A stretch of 44,485 bases of DNA from Pseudoflavonifractor capillosus (GTDB lineage: Bacteria > Bacillota > Clostridia > Oscillospirales > Oscillospiraceae): the NCBI RefSeq assembly GCF_016899775.1, contig NZ_JACJJE010000024.1:1-44485 (forward strand). Direction: 5' to 3'. The position numbers and the translations under genes were made by a program. Below, one piece after another: positions 6,775-13,840 of this stretch (within the stretch, counting starts at the first letter, position 1; every line of letters starts with the position of its first letter). A model generated the notes under the pieces. It made no database searches and was not told the origin of the DNA. It was given only the letters and a program-made list of their open reading frames with translations.

Positions 6775-8850
6775 ATGAGCTATTCTGTACAAAACATCCG
6801 CAATGTCTGCCTTCTGGGCCACAGCGGGAGCGGCAAGACCGCTCTGACGGAGAGCCTGCTCTATATGACCGGCGCCATCGACCGCATGGGCAAAGCCGCG
6901 GACGGAAACACCGTGTGCGACTATGATCCGGAGGAGATCAAACGTCAGATTTCCATCTCCACCTCTGTGGCCCCTCTGGAGTACAAGGGCTGTAAGATCA
7001 ACATTCTGGATGCCCCCGGCGCCTTTGACTTTGCCGGCGACGTGATGGAGGCCCTCACCGTGGCCGACGCGGCCATTATCGTCTGCTCCGCCAAGGACGG
7101 CATCAGCGTGGGCCTGGAGAAGGCGTGGAAGTACTGCGAAGAGCGGGATATGCCCCGTTTCATCTATATCTCCAAGACCGACGAGGAAAACTCCGACTAC
7201 AACGCCACCTTCGACGCCCTGCGGGAGCGCTTCGGCAACAAGATCGCCCCCCTGGTGGTCCCCATCTGGGACGACAACAAGCGGGTCACCGGCATCATCG
7301 ACGTGCTGAACAAGCGCGCCTATGAGATGCAGAACGGCAAGCGGGTGGAGATCGACCTCCCCGAGGGGAAGGACGAAGTGGTTACCGAGTTCAACGACGC
7401 CCTGAAGGAGTCGGTGGCCGAGACCAGCGAGGAGTTCATGGACAAGTTCTTCTCCGGCGAGGACTTCACCTATGTGGAGATGATCCAGGGCCTGCGCCAG
7501 GGCGTGCGGGAGCTGTCCCTGTTCCCCGTGCTGTGCGGCTCCGCCATCAACACCATGGGCTCCCTGATGCTCATGGACCACATTGTGGACCTGCTTCCCA
7601 ACCCCGCCGAGGGCAACATGCGCAAGGGAACCGCCCCCGACGGCACCAAGGAGGAGTTCGCCGTGGCTCCCGGCGGCGTGCCCTGCGCCTTCGTCTTTAA
7701 GACTGTGGCCGACCAGTACGGCAAGTACTCCTTCATCAAGGTCCTGTCCGGCAACATCACCCCCGACCTGACCCTGGTGGACTCCCGCACCGGCAGCAGC
7801 GAGAAGCTGGGCCGTCTGTATCAGATGCGGGGCAAGAAGGCCGAGGAGGTCAAGGAGCTCTCCTGCGGCGACATCGGCGCCATCGGCAAGATGGAGAAGG
7901 TCAAGACCGGCGACACCCTGTGCGACGCCCGAAAGGTCATCTCCCTGGCCCCCATCCCCTTCGCCGAGCCCAACTACTCGGTGGCCATCTCCCCCAAGAC
8001 CCGCGGCCAGGAGGACAAGGTGGCCCAGGGTCTGAACCGGATGAACGAGGAGGACCCCTCCTTCCGGGTGGAGAACAACGCCGAGACCCATCAGATGGTC
8101 ATTTACGCCGCCGGCGATATCCAGGTGGATGTGCTGGTCTCCAAGCTGAAGAGCCGCTTCAATGTGGAGGCGGAGCTGAAGACGCCCCGCGTTCCCTACC
8201 GGGAGAAGATCCGCAAGACCGTCTCCAAGCAGGGCCGCCACAAGAAGCAGACCGGCGGTTCCGGCCAGTTCGGCGACGTGTGGATCCGCTTCGAGCCCAA
8301 CCCCGACGCGGAGGAGATGGAGTTTGCCGAGGAGGTCTTCGGCGGTTCTGTGCCCAAGAACTTTTTCCCCGCCGTGGAGAAGGGCCTCCGGGAGGCCTGT
8401 GTTCACGGGCCGCTGGCCGGCTACCCGGTGGTCAACCTGAAGGCCGTGCTGTACGATGGAAGCTATCACCCCGTGGACTCCTCGGAAATCGCCTTTAAGA
8501 CGGCCGCTCAGCTGGCCTATAAGGCCGCCATGCCCGAGGCCAGCCCCGTGCTGCTGGAGCCGGTGGGCGAGCTGAAGGTCACCGTGCCCGACAGCTATAT
8601 GGGCGACGTGATCGGCGATCTGAACAAGCGCCGCGGCCGCGTGATGGGCATGAACCCCGCCCCCGGCGGAGAGCAGATCATCGAGGCCGAGGTGCCCATG
8701 GCGGAGATGACCTCCTACGCCATCGATCTGCGGGCCATGACCCAGAGCCGCGGGTCCTTCACCTTCCACTTCGTCCGCTATGAGGACTGCCCTCCCATGG
8801 CTCAGGAGAAGGCTATCGCCGCCGCCAAGGCGCTGGCAGAGGAAGGCTGA
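6775..8850 (+). CDS. Elongation factor G-like translational GTPase (EF-G2 type)
   Basis: The 691-residue protein has the five-domain EF-G layout. The G1 loop is GHSGSGKT and G3 is DAPGAFDF. Domain IV carries YHPVDSSEIAFKTAA (compare the EF-G YHxVDSSE motif), and a domain V C terminus follows. It differs from housekeeping EF-G: G4 reads SKTD instead of NKxD, and the residue after DxPG is Ala where EF-G and EF-Tu have the catalytic His. It is therefore an EF-G paralog, probably with altered GTP hydrolysis. Its role, perhaps in recycling or stress, is not established. The ATG at 6775 is preceded by AAGGAG; the GTG at 6763 overlaps that site. The last 21 codons and the terminator are duplicated downstream. 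Confidence 0.88.
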   Translation: MSYSVQNIRNVCLLGHSGSGKTALTESLLYMTGAIDRMGKAADGNTVCDYDPEEIKRQISISTSVAPLEYKGCKINILDAPGAFDFAGDVMEALTVADAAIIVCSAKDGISVGLEKAWKYCEERDMPRFIYISKTDEENSDYNATFDALRERFGNKIAPLVVPIWDDNKRVTGIIDVLNKRAYEMQNGKRVEIDLPEGKDEVVTEFNDALKESVAETSEEFMDKFFSGEDFTYVEMIQGLRQGVRELSLFPVLCGSAINTMGSLMLMDHIVDLLPNPAEGNMRKGTAPDGTKEEFAVAPGGVPCAFVFKTVADQYGKYSFIKVLSGNITPDLTLVDSRTGSSEKLGRLYQMRGKKAEEVKELSCGDIGAIGKMEKVKTGDTLCDARKVISLAPIPFAEPNYSVAISPKTRGQEDKVAQGLNRMNEEDPSFRVENNAETHQMVIYAAGDIQVDVLVSKLKSRFNVEAELKTPRVPYREKIRKTVSKQGRHKKQTGGSGQFGDVWIRFEPNPDAEEMEFAEEVFGGSVPKNFFPAVEKGLREACVHGPLAGYPVVNLKAVLYDGSYHPVDSSEIAFKTAAQLAYKAAMPEASPVLLEPVGELKVTVPDSYMGDVIGDLNKRRGRVMGMNPAPGGEQIIEAEVPMAEMTSYAIDLRAMTQSRGSFTFHFVRYEDCPPMAQEKAIAAAKALAEEG

Positions 8851-8860
8851 TTCCAAACGT

Positions 8861-8895
8861 AAAACAGCCGCCCCAACCGGGGTGGCTGTTTTTAT
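8861..8895 (+). terminator. Terminator of the EF-G-like gene
   Basis: AAACAGCCGCCCC and GGGGTGGCTGTTT form a long stem followed by TTTTTA. A near-identical copy lies at 9123-9157. Confidence 0.9.
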
Positions 8896-8909
8896 GGGGG
8901 CAGCCCTCA

Positions 8910-9045
8910 GGGCGCGGCAGCGCCCCGGCGCCTTTGCGCCGCTCGAGCATTTTGCCGAAGGCAAAATCTCGCCGCAGGGCGGATTTACTCCGCCCGAGGA
9001 TTTCAAAATAACGGGGTCCCCGCCAGCGTTTACGCTGGTGGGGCG
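8910..9045 (+). mobile_element. Structured repeat family 1, copy a
   Basis: A chain of hairpins: GGGCGC/GCGCCC, GGCGC/GCGCC, then ATTTTGC/GCAAAAT (about 8948-8967), GGGCGGA/TCCGCCC (8977-8995), a single-stranded-looking GATTTCAAAATAACGGGG, and a last CCCGCCAGC/GCTGGTGGGG hairpin. The same order, with changed stem sequences, recurs at 19505-19666 and, inverted, at 20725-20873. It sits between two copies of the EF-G-like 3' end. I see no reading frame of its own. Confidence 0.7.
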
Positions 9046-9112
9046 GGACTGCCCTCCCATGGCTCAGGAGAAGGCAATCGCCGCCGCCAAGGCGCTGGCC
9101 GAGGAAGGCTGA
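9046..9112 (+). pseudogene. Duplicated 3' end of the EF-G-like gene
   Basis: 9046-9157 repeats 8784-8895 at an offset of 262 bases with about five differences. It includes the last 21 codons (DCPPMAQEKAIAAAKALAEEG, stop) and the terminator. There is no start or upstream part, so it is a remnant, not a gene. Confidence 0.9.
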
Positions 9113-9122
9113 TTCCAAACGT

Positions 9123-9157
9123 AAAACAGCCGCTCCAACCGGGGCGACTGTTTTCTT
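9123..9157 (+). terminator. Duplicate terminator
   Basis: Copy of the 8861-8895 terminator with a slightly altered stem and a TTTTCTTT tail. Confidence 0.7.
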
Positions 9158-9168
9158 TATACAATCAT

Positions 9169-9405
9169 GGGCGGCCCGGTGTGCCGCCCCTACGGCGGAT
9201 ACAGAAGCTATCCCATTCCCGTAGGGGCCGGACACCGGCCGGCCCCTCGAGGGTTCTCTGCGGTTCCAGAGCCCACCTCATCCGCCTCGCATGTGTTCGT
9301 CACCTTCCCCTAAAGGGGAAGGCTTGCGGGCGGCTGATAGCCGCCCCTACGACGGATCTGGATGTGGGCACTTCTTTTTCGTAGGGGCCGGACACTGGCC
9401 GGCCC
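9169..9405. repeat. Cluster of GTAGGGGC palindromic repeats
   Basis: Four palindromes with a GTAGGGGC edge: 9169-9193 and 9328-9350 point left, 9221-9246 and 9381-9404 point right. Each encloses a GGC(C)GG...CCGGCC-type stem. A separate CCTTCCCCT/AGGGGAAGG hairpin lies at about 9304-9322. Related units occur at 19775-19802, 40799-40824, 40846-40873 and 41056-41083. They resemble REP-like intergenic repeats; no transposase is nearby. Confidence 0.7.
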
Positions 9406-9467
9406 GCAGATGTACGCGGTGCGTCCAGGAGGCCGTACCCTACAGCCCAGCACCAGCCGCCGCCTGC

Positions 9468-9733
9468 TCGGCAAAGGCAGGCGCAGCAGTTGAAACGCAC
9501 CAGCGGAAATTTTTGCGCACCCAGGGCCCAGTGGCCCGGAAGGAATTTAGATTGTCACTCAGATTTCCACGCGCCGAAAATTTTGCTGAACTTCTCAGGA
9601 GGGACTCCCGTAAAACGGGGTCCGGGGTAAGGCGAATATGGGCACGCCAGTGCCCATCCTGAGCTGTCCCCGGTGGCGTTTTGCCTACTTTGCCGCCATG
9701 GGCAAAGTAGGTCGCCGCCCGCAGGCGGCGAAA
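9468..9733 (+). repeat. Structured repeat family 2, copy A (about 266 nt)
   Basis: It aligns over its whole length with 19828-20096. Shared features are TCGGCAAAG at the left end, GGGCC/GGCCC (9521-9539), CACTCAGATTT, GGCGAATATG, the stem ATGGGCAC/GTGCCCAT (9638-9657), the stem CCTACTTTGCC/GGCAAAGTAGG (9684-9711) and an identical terminal CGCCGCC/GGCGGCG hairpin. Several stems differ from copy B by paired changes. It encodes no plausible protein. It ends 30 bp before the next promoter. Confidence 0.75.
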
Positions 9734-9762
9734 TCCCCTGTATTTTCACTCCCCGCCTCGCC

Positions 9763-9791
9763 TTGTTTTTCCCCAGAACCTGTGCTATGAT
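9763..9791 (+). promoter_or_regulatory. Promoter for the YhhN-like gene
   Basis: TTGTTT (9763-9768), 17-bp spacer, TATGAT (9786-9791). Confidence 0.65.
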
Positions 9792-9832
9792 GACCGTATG
9801 CCTGGAGAAGCCAGGCGGAAAGAAGTCCTGGT

Positions 9833-10492
9833 ATGAACGATCTGCGCCGTCCCGGCGTGCTGCCCTTTCTTCTGGCGGAGGGAGCTCTCTACGGGACCTT
9901 TCTGTGGCAGGATCTGTCCCCCGGCGGCGCCGGCTCCACACCGGTCAAATACGCCGCCATTCTGTTGTGCGCGCTGTTCTCCCTGCTGTGGGCCCTGTTT
10001 GGAGGCGGGGACCGTCTGACAGCCCTGGCCCTGGTCCTCACCGGGGCGGCGGACACCTTTCTGCTGGAGCTGGACGCCCACTACGCCGCGGGCGTGCTGC
10101 TGTTTTGTGGGGTGCAGCTGTGTTACTTTCTCCGGCTGTATCCCAAGGGGCGCCGGAGTCTGTGGGGGGCCCGGCTGGGGCTGTTCCTGCTGTCCCTGGG
10201 GGCGCTGCGCGCCCTGAAACTGCTCACCGTCCTGAATATCCTGGCGCTATTTTACTTCTCCAACTTCCTGTGCAACGCCCTGCTCAGTCTGGGCTGCCCG
10301 GGGCGGCGGGCGCGGATCTTCGCCGCCGGCCTGTGCCTGTTCCTGTGCTGCGACCTGTGCGTGGCCGCCTATCAATTTCCAGGTTCCCTTCCGGACGCGG
10401 TTTTCCAGGCTGCCCGGGTGGGGATGTGGCTGTTTTACCTGCCGGGACAGGTGCTTATCGCCCTGTCCGGGCTGCCGGAATCTTTGACCTGA
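9833..10492 (+). CDS. Polytopic membrane protein, YhhN/TMEM86-like
   Basis: A 219-residue protein, almost wholly hydrophobic, with about seven to eight membrane helices. The segment LTGAADTFLLELDAHYAAG followed by LCYFLRL resembles the YhhN/TMEM86 (lysoplasmalogenase) core, where GDxxL...F..G and a later H..Y are typical. Here the Gly and His are replaced (AD, QLCY), so enzymatic activity is doubtful. The ribosome site is weak (GGAAAGAAG). It ends 11 bases before the next membrane-protein gene and is likely co-transcribed with it. Confidence 0.6.
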   Translation: MNDLRRPGVLPFLLAEGALYGTFLWQDLSPGGAGSTPVKYAAILLCALFSLLWALFGGGDRLTALALVLTGAADTFLLELDAHYAAGVLLFCGVQLCYFLRLYPKGRRSLWGARLGLFLLSLGALRALKLLTVLNILALFYFSNFLCNALLSLGCPGRRARIFAAGLCLFLCCDLCVAAYQFPGSLPDAVFQAARVGMWLFYLPGQVLIALSGLPESLT

Positions 10493-10503
10493 GGTGACTG
10501 ATC

Positions 10504-11217
10504 TTGAAATCCAGCAAACTACTCTCTCTGCTGACCGCCCTGGCCACCGCCGTGCTGGTGCTGTCCGGGTCCATCGCCGTGCCCATCCTGTGCCGGCCCT
10601 TCTACTATGCCCACATTGAGGCCATGTCCCTCCCCGAATACACCGGGCTGACGGTGGACCAGATCAAGCAGGCCTTTGATGAAATGCTGGACTTCTGCCT
10701 GGGCCTGCGGCAGGACTTCTCTGTGGGGGTGCTCTCCTGGTCGGAGTCAGGCCGGGACCACTTTGCCGACGTGCGTGTGCTGTTCCAACTGGACCTGGTG
10801 CTGCTGGTCCTGTCGGCGGCGGCCCTTGTGCTCCTGTTTCTCTTTGCCCGGAAGCGTCGGCTCACTCCTGCCCGTCTGCTGGGCCGCGGGCCGGGCTTCT
10901 GGGCCGCGGCGGGGCTGGCCGCCGTCTTTCTGGCGGTGGGCGCCCTGGCCGCCACAGATTTTGACCGGGCGTTCGTGATCTTCCACTCCATTTTCTTCCC
11001 GGGCAAGACCAACTGGATCTTCGATTGGCGCACCGACCCCATTATCCTCCTGCTTCCGGAGGACTTTTTCCGCAACTGCGCCATTCTGATTCTGGTCCTG
11101 CTGGTATTCTGGTGCGCAGTTCTGATCGCGGCGGACCTGCTGGCGGGCCGCCGGAGAAAGAAGGGACAGGCGGTCCCTACCTCCTGCCCGGGCTGTTCCG
11201 GCGGAGCGGGGCAGTGA
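10504..11217 (+). CDS. TIGR01906/DUF1461 integral membrane protein
   Basis: The 237-residue protein has an N-terminal helix, an extracellular loop (PFYYAHIEAMSLPEYTG through SWSESGRDHFADVR), then three more helices. Landmarks of TIGR01906 are HFADVRVLF and FHSIFFPGKTNWIFDW followed by DPIILLLPEDFF. Its function is unknown. Translation begins at TTG 10504 behind GAGGTGA, 11 bases after the preceding stop, so the two membrane proteins are probably coupled. Confidence 0.85.
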   Translation: MKSSKLLSLLTALATAVLVLSGSIAVPILCRPFYYAHIEAMSLPEYTGLTVDQIKQAFDEMLDFCLGLRQDFSVGVLSWSESGRDHFADVRVLFQLDLVLLVLSAAALVLLFLFARKRRLTPARLLGRGPGFWAAAGLAAVFLAVGALAATDFDRAFVIFHSIFFPGKTNWIFDWRTDPIILLLPEDFFRNCAILILVLLVFWCAVLIAADLLAGRRRKKGQAVPTSCPGCSGGAGQ

Positions 11218-11278
11218 GACGTCTGCAAGTGATTTTCAAAAATCCTGCAAAAAGATTTGTAATTTCCTCTAAAACCGG

Positions 11279-11307
11279 TTGACAAATCCGGGGCCGAGTG
11301 CTATATT
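11279..11307 (+). promoter_or_regulatory. Strong promoter of the candidate ncRNA
   Basis: Consensus TTGACA (11279-11284), 17-bp spacer, TATATT (11302-11307), with an A/T-rich upstream stretch. No protein gene follows before the terminator at 11801. Confidence 0.85.
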
Positions 11308-11773
11308 ATAGCCAGAAAGGGTGATACCAATGTGGTAAGAAACCTGGACCCCAGATGTCACCGGATTCGGCGGCTGAGATTGAAATAAAGAAGTTCGATT
11401 GAGAAAGGCGCGGAAAGGAAAGAAAATTTTCGGAACCCAAGCAGTGATCTCCTAAGTGTAACCCAAGAATCCTGAAAACCCCTGGAACGCAGAAAACACG
11501 GAAGCAGACCAAAGGAAATTCAAGGTTCCCAGGCACCAAGAAGTAACTGTCCATTCAGTTCCAAGCAACGCGCGCCGGCCGGAGAAGAACATCTGGACCC
11601 CACTCCAAAACTCCACAGAATGCCACAAGAAGGACGAAATCGCGCAACAGAACAGGACCTCATGTGTGAGGGGTGCAGCTCAGAGGAGCGCAGAAGAACG
11701 AGTTGAACGCAGGATGGAAACTTGCAGGCGGAACGTGTGGAATTGGAGAATCTGCAGAAAGAGAGGTAACCAT

Positions 11774-11806
11774 ATGATGTTAGATAACAAGAAGCACCAG
11801 AAATAA
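11774..11806 (+). CDS. Possible 10-residue peptide MMLDNKKHQK
   Basis: An ATG at 11774 follows GAGAGGT at a workable spacing and reads 10 codons to a TAA that overlaps the terminator stem. An in-frame upstream ATG would give 31 residues but lacks a site. The stop inside the stem suggests that translation could affect terminator folding. This is a weak call on length alone. Confidence 0.3.
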   Translation: MMLDNKKHQK

Positions 11807-11860
11807 CCCCTGATTGTCAGAACTACGGAAGACGATCAGGGGTTATTTCTTTTGCTTTTT
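11801..11860 (+). terminator. Terminator of the candidate ncRNA
   Basis: AAATAACCCCTGAT (11801-11814) pairs with ATCAGGGGTTATTT (11835-11848), followed by CTTTTGCTTTTT. Confidence 0.92.
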
Positions 11861-11890
11861 GGGGGCGGCGGAAGGACGCCGGCTCCGGAT

Positions 11891-11922
11891 AAAACACGGG
11901 GCCGCCCCTCTGAGGCAGCCCC
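11891..11922 (-). terminator. Likely terminator of the HTH/zinc-ribbon gene
   Basis: On the minus strand GGGGCTGCC pairs with GGCGGCCCC and is followed by GTGTTTT. Confidence 0.6.
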
Positions 11923-11931
11923 GGAAACGCA

Positions 11932-12540
11932 TCATTTGGTCAATACCTTTTTGTGGTATCCCCGCTGTCCGCAGCGGGGACATTTCATGCTCCGGCTCCG
12001 TCCGATGTGCGGGGCCAGCACCACCGCCCGCATGGTGGGGATATACCGGGCGCCGCAGTGGGGACACTCATAGTAGCCCGCGTCGTGCTCGATGCGCAGG
12101 GCATAGGCGATGGCCACCACCAGGATCACCAGCCCGGTGAGTATCAGCGCCAGCCGCCATGCCAGCATCTCCACCGCGAAGACGGCGGCGAATATCATGA
12201 CCAGATAGTTGACCGTGGCCGAGGCGGCGATCACCGTCTCCAGAGAGAGGAGCTTTTTGTTCTGCTCCGCCTCCTGGCGCTGCAGCTCCAGCAGGTGTTT
12301 CTCCGCTTGTTCCTGATACTGCTCCATGTCCATCCGCGCCCCGGTCAGGAGCTCATTGACATTGATATGGAGAAGTCCGCACAGCTCCAGCATCAGGGAT
12401 GGGTCCGGCATGCTTTTTCCAGTCTCCCATTTGGAGACCGCCCGGTCTGTGATCCCCAGCTTCTCCCCCAGGGCGGCCTGGGTGTAGCCGGCCTCTTTCC
12501 GGCATTGGGCGATGAATGCGCCGATTTTTTCCTGATCCAT
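11932..12540 (-). CDS. XRE-type HTH protein with membrane helices and C-terminal zinc ribbon
   Basis: The 202-residue protein has an N-terminal HTH_3 domain (about 5-62: TQAALGEKLGITDRAVSKWE). A helical coiled-coil-like linker spans 70-100. Two membrane helices lie at about 105-150, and a cytoplasmic tail has two CPxC pairs (ECPHC and KCPRC) that should bind zinc. The fusion suggests a membrane-tethered regulator; its signal and target are unknown. AGGAGGTG precedes the ATG. It stands alone between a convergent ncRNA and the AEC gene. Confidence 0.85.
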   Translation of the reverse strand: MDQEKIGAFIAQCRKEAGYTQAALGEKLGITDRAVSKWETGKSMPDPSLMLELCGLLHINVNELLTGARMDMEQYQEQAEKHLLELQRQEAEQNKKLLSLETVIAASATVNYLVMIFAAVFAVEMLAWRLALILTGLVILVVAIAYALRIEHDAGYYECPHCGARYIPTMRAVVLAPHIGRSRSMKCPRCGQRGYHKKVLTK

Positions 12541-12718
12541 GGGCGCACCTCCTTTCTGACCTGATCATACGATTTCCAGATCCGAATCACCACATACAAT
12601 CGGTTGAGCTCCGTCTGTCCGCGGGTGCCGGCCGCTCAACCAGCGGTTGAATTGGGCGGAAGCGTATGAAATTTGGGCGGGATAGAACCCTGTGGGGACG
12701 GTCTAACTAGGGGCGGCC

Positions 12719-13657
12719 TCACAGCAGCAGGGAGATCAGCGGGATAGTGACCAGACACAGCAGGCTGGACAAGAACACCGCCTCAGAGGCAAACTGGGTG
12801 TCGCCCCCGTAGGTCTCCGCCAGGATGGAGGTGACGGCGGGGGAGGGCATGGCCATGATAATCAGGGTGACGCCGATGACCAGAGGGTCCTCCACCGGGA
12901 GGAGCATCAGAATTCCCCAGGTGAGCAGCGGCAGGAGCAGCAGGCGCAGAAAGGCGGAGGAGAGGACGTCCCGGTTCCGGAGCAGGGCGGAGACGCTTCC
13001 GCCGGTGAGGTTCATGCCGATGATCAGCATGGACAGCGGAGTGGTCACGTCGGCCAGATAGGTGAGCGGGGTGTCGATCACCTCGGGAATGGGAATTTGG
13101 GCGGCATAGAGGATGAGACCCAGTAGGGTGGCTCCGTTGACCACCGTGAGCAGGATGGACCGCCAGGAGACCGGGGGCGCATCCCCGGAGGCGCTGCGGT
13201 CCATGCAGATGAGGGTGGCCCCGGTGGTGTAGGCCAGCAGGTTGAAGGGGATGCCCAAAAAGACGGCCAGGGCCAGCCCCTCCTCCCCAAAGAGAGCCAG
13301 GGCGATGGGAAAGCCCATAAAACCGTTGTTGTTAAAGGCACAGGCGAAGGTCCACAGCCCCCGCCGCTCCCTGGTGACACGGAACGGCCGGGCCAGCAGG
13401 GCGCTGATCACTCCGTACAGGATGTAGAGGGCTAGGCCCAGAACCACCTCCAGCCCCCCGGTGCGGAGAAACGCGGGGTCATAGGGCCGCACCAGAGAGG
13501 TGAGGATGGTGGCGGGCATGGTGACATTCATCAGCAGGCTGCTGAGCATTTTGGAGGCGGAGGCGGGCAGCACGCGGAGCCGGACGGCCCCATACCCCAC
13601 CCCGATGAGCAGAAACAGGCCGAATAGGTTGGAAAACACATCCCGAATGTCCAGCAT
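12719..13657 (-). CDS. AEC-family transporter (auxin efflux carrier type)
   Basis: The 312-residue protein has about ten hydrophobic helices in two halves. Typical family segments are the NVTMPATILTSL region in the first half, CAFNNNGFMGFPIA mid-protein and MPSPAVTSILAETYGGD near the end. Members export or import organic acids such as malate; the substrate is not predictable here. The start is the ATG at 13657 with a GAGGGG-like site. The reading frame stays open upstream, but that part overlaps the divergent hemW promoter and looks non-coding. Confidence 0.88.
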   Translation of the reverse strand: MLDIRDVFSNLFGLFLLIGVGYGAVRLRVLPASASKMLSSLLMNVTMPATILTSLVRPYDPAFLRTGGLEVVLGLALYILYGVISALLARPFRVTRERRGLWTFACAFNNNGFMGFPIALALFGEEGLALAVFLGIPFNLLAYTTGATLICMDRSASGDAPPVSWRSILLTVVNGATLLGLILYAAQIPIPEVIDTPLTYLADVTTPLSMLIIGMNLTGGSVSALLRNRDVLSSAFLRLLLLPLLTWGILMLLPVEDPLVIGVTLIIMAMPSPAVTSILAETYGGDTQFASEAVFLSSLLCLVTIPLISLLL

Positions 13658-13779
13658 GGCGCCGCGCCCCTCTTCCTCAGATGGTTCCCGGCCGCAGCAG
13701 GGCCGGCTTACAAGGAGCATTGTAGCAAAAAAAGAGCCGGTTGTCACCCGGGAAAACGGGACGGCCGGCGTTTCTCCGC

Positions 13780-13808
13780 TTGCGCTCCCGCTCCGGATGG
13801 GATATAAT
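13780..13808 (+). promoter_or_regulatory. Promoter of hemW
   Basis: TTGCGC (13780-13785), 17-bp spacer, TATAAT (13803-13808). Confidence 0.75.
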
Positions 13809-13840
13809 ACGGTGAAACTTTTTTGTCGAGGTGTGTCTCC

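Larger units (their letters stand above)
11314..11860 (+). ncRNA. Candidate long non-coding RNA, about 540 nt
   Basis: A strong promoter and a strong intrinsic terminator frame about 500 bases without a credible gene. The region is purine-rich and less GC-rich than its surroundings. Local hairpins include CCTCA-TGTG-TGAGG (near 11670), GCTC-AGAG-GAGC (near 11687) and TTGCAG...CTGCAG (about 11723-11758). I could not match RNase P RNA, tmRNA, 6S or SRP RNA. A short frame MMLDNKKHQK lies just before the terminator, so a small-peptide mRNA with a long leader is the main alternative. Genes on the far side are convergent, so it is not a leader for them. Confidence 0.6.

Noticed and set aside
6679-9060. 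Very long open frame antisense to the EF-G-like gene
   Set aside because: It is the GC-rich mirror of a well-recognised gene, has low-complexity G/H/L/V composition and no ribosome site. Similar long antisense frames over dus, hemW, murA, clpC and cadA were dropped for the same reason.
8780-9112. A 110-codon frame spanning the repeat after the EF-G-like gene
   Set aside because: It lies out of frame with the gene, crosses a terminator and the structured element, and gains its only protein-like end from the duplicated EF-G fragment.
11314-11860. RNase P RNA, tmRNA, 6S RNA or SRP RNA
   Set aside because: None of their conserved segments (for example the RNase P GAGGAAAGTCC and ACAGAAA blocks, or the tmRNA tRNA-like ends) could be found.
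12600-12660. Three GGTTGA motifs and a GGTTGAGC/GCTCAACC pair upstream of the HTH gene
   Set aside because: They could be an operator for the HTH protein, but spacing is irregular and nothing supports it beyond the short matches.
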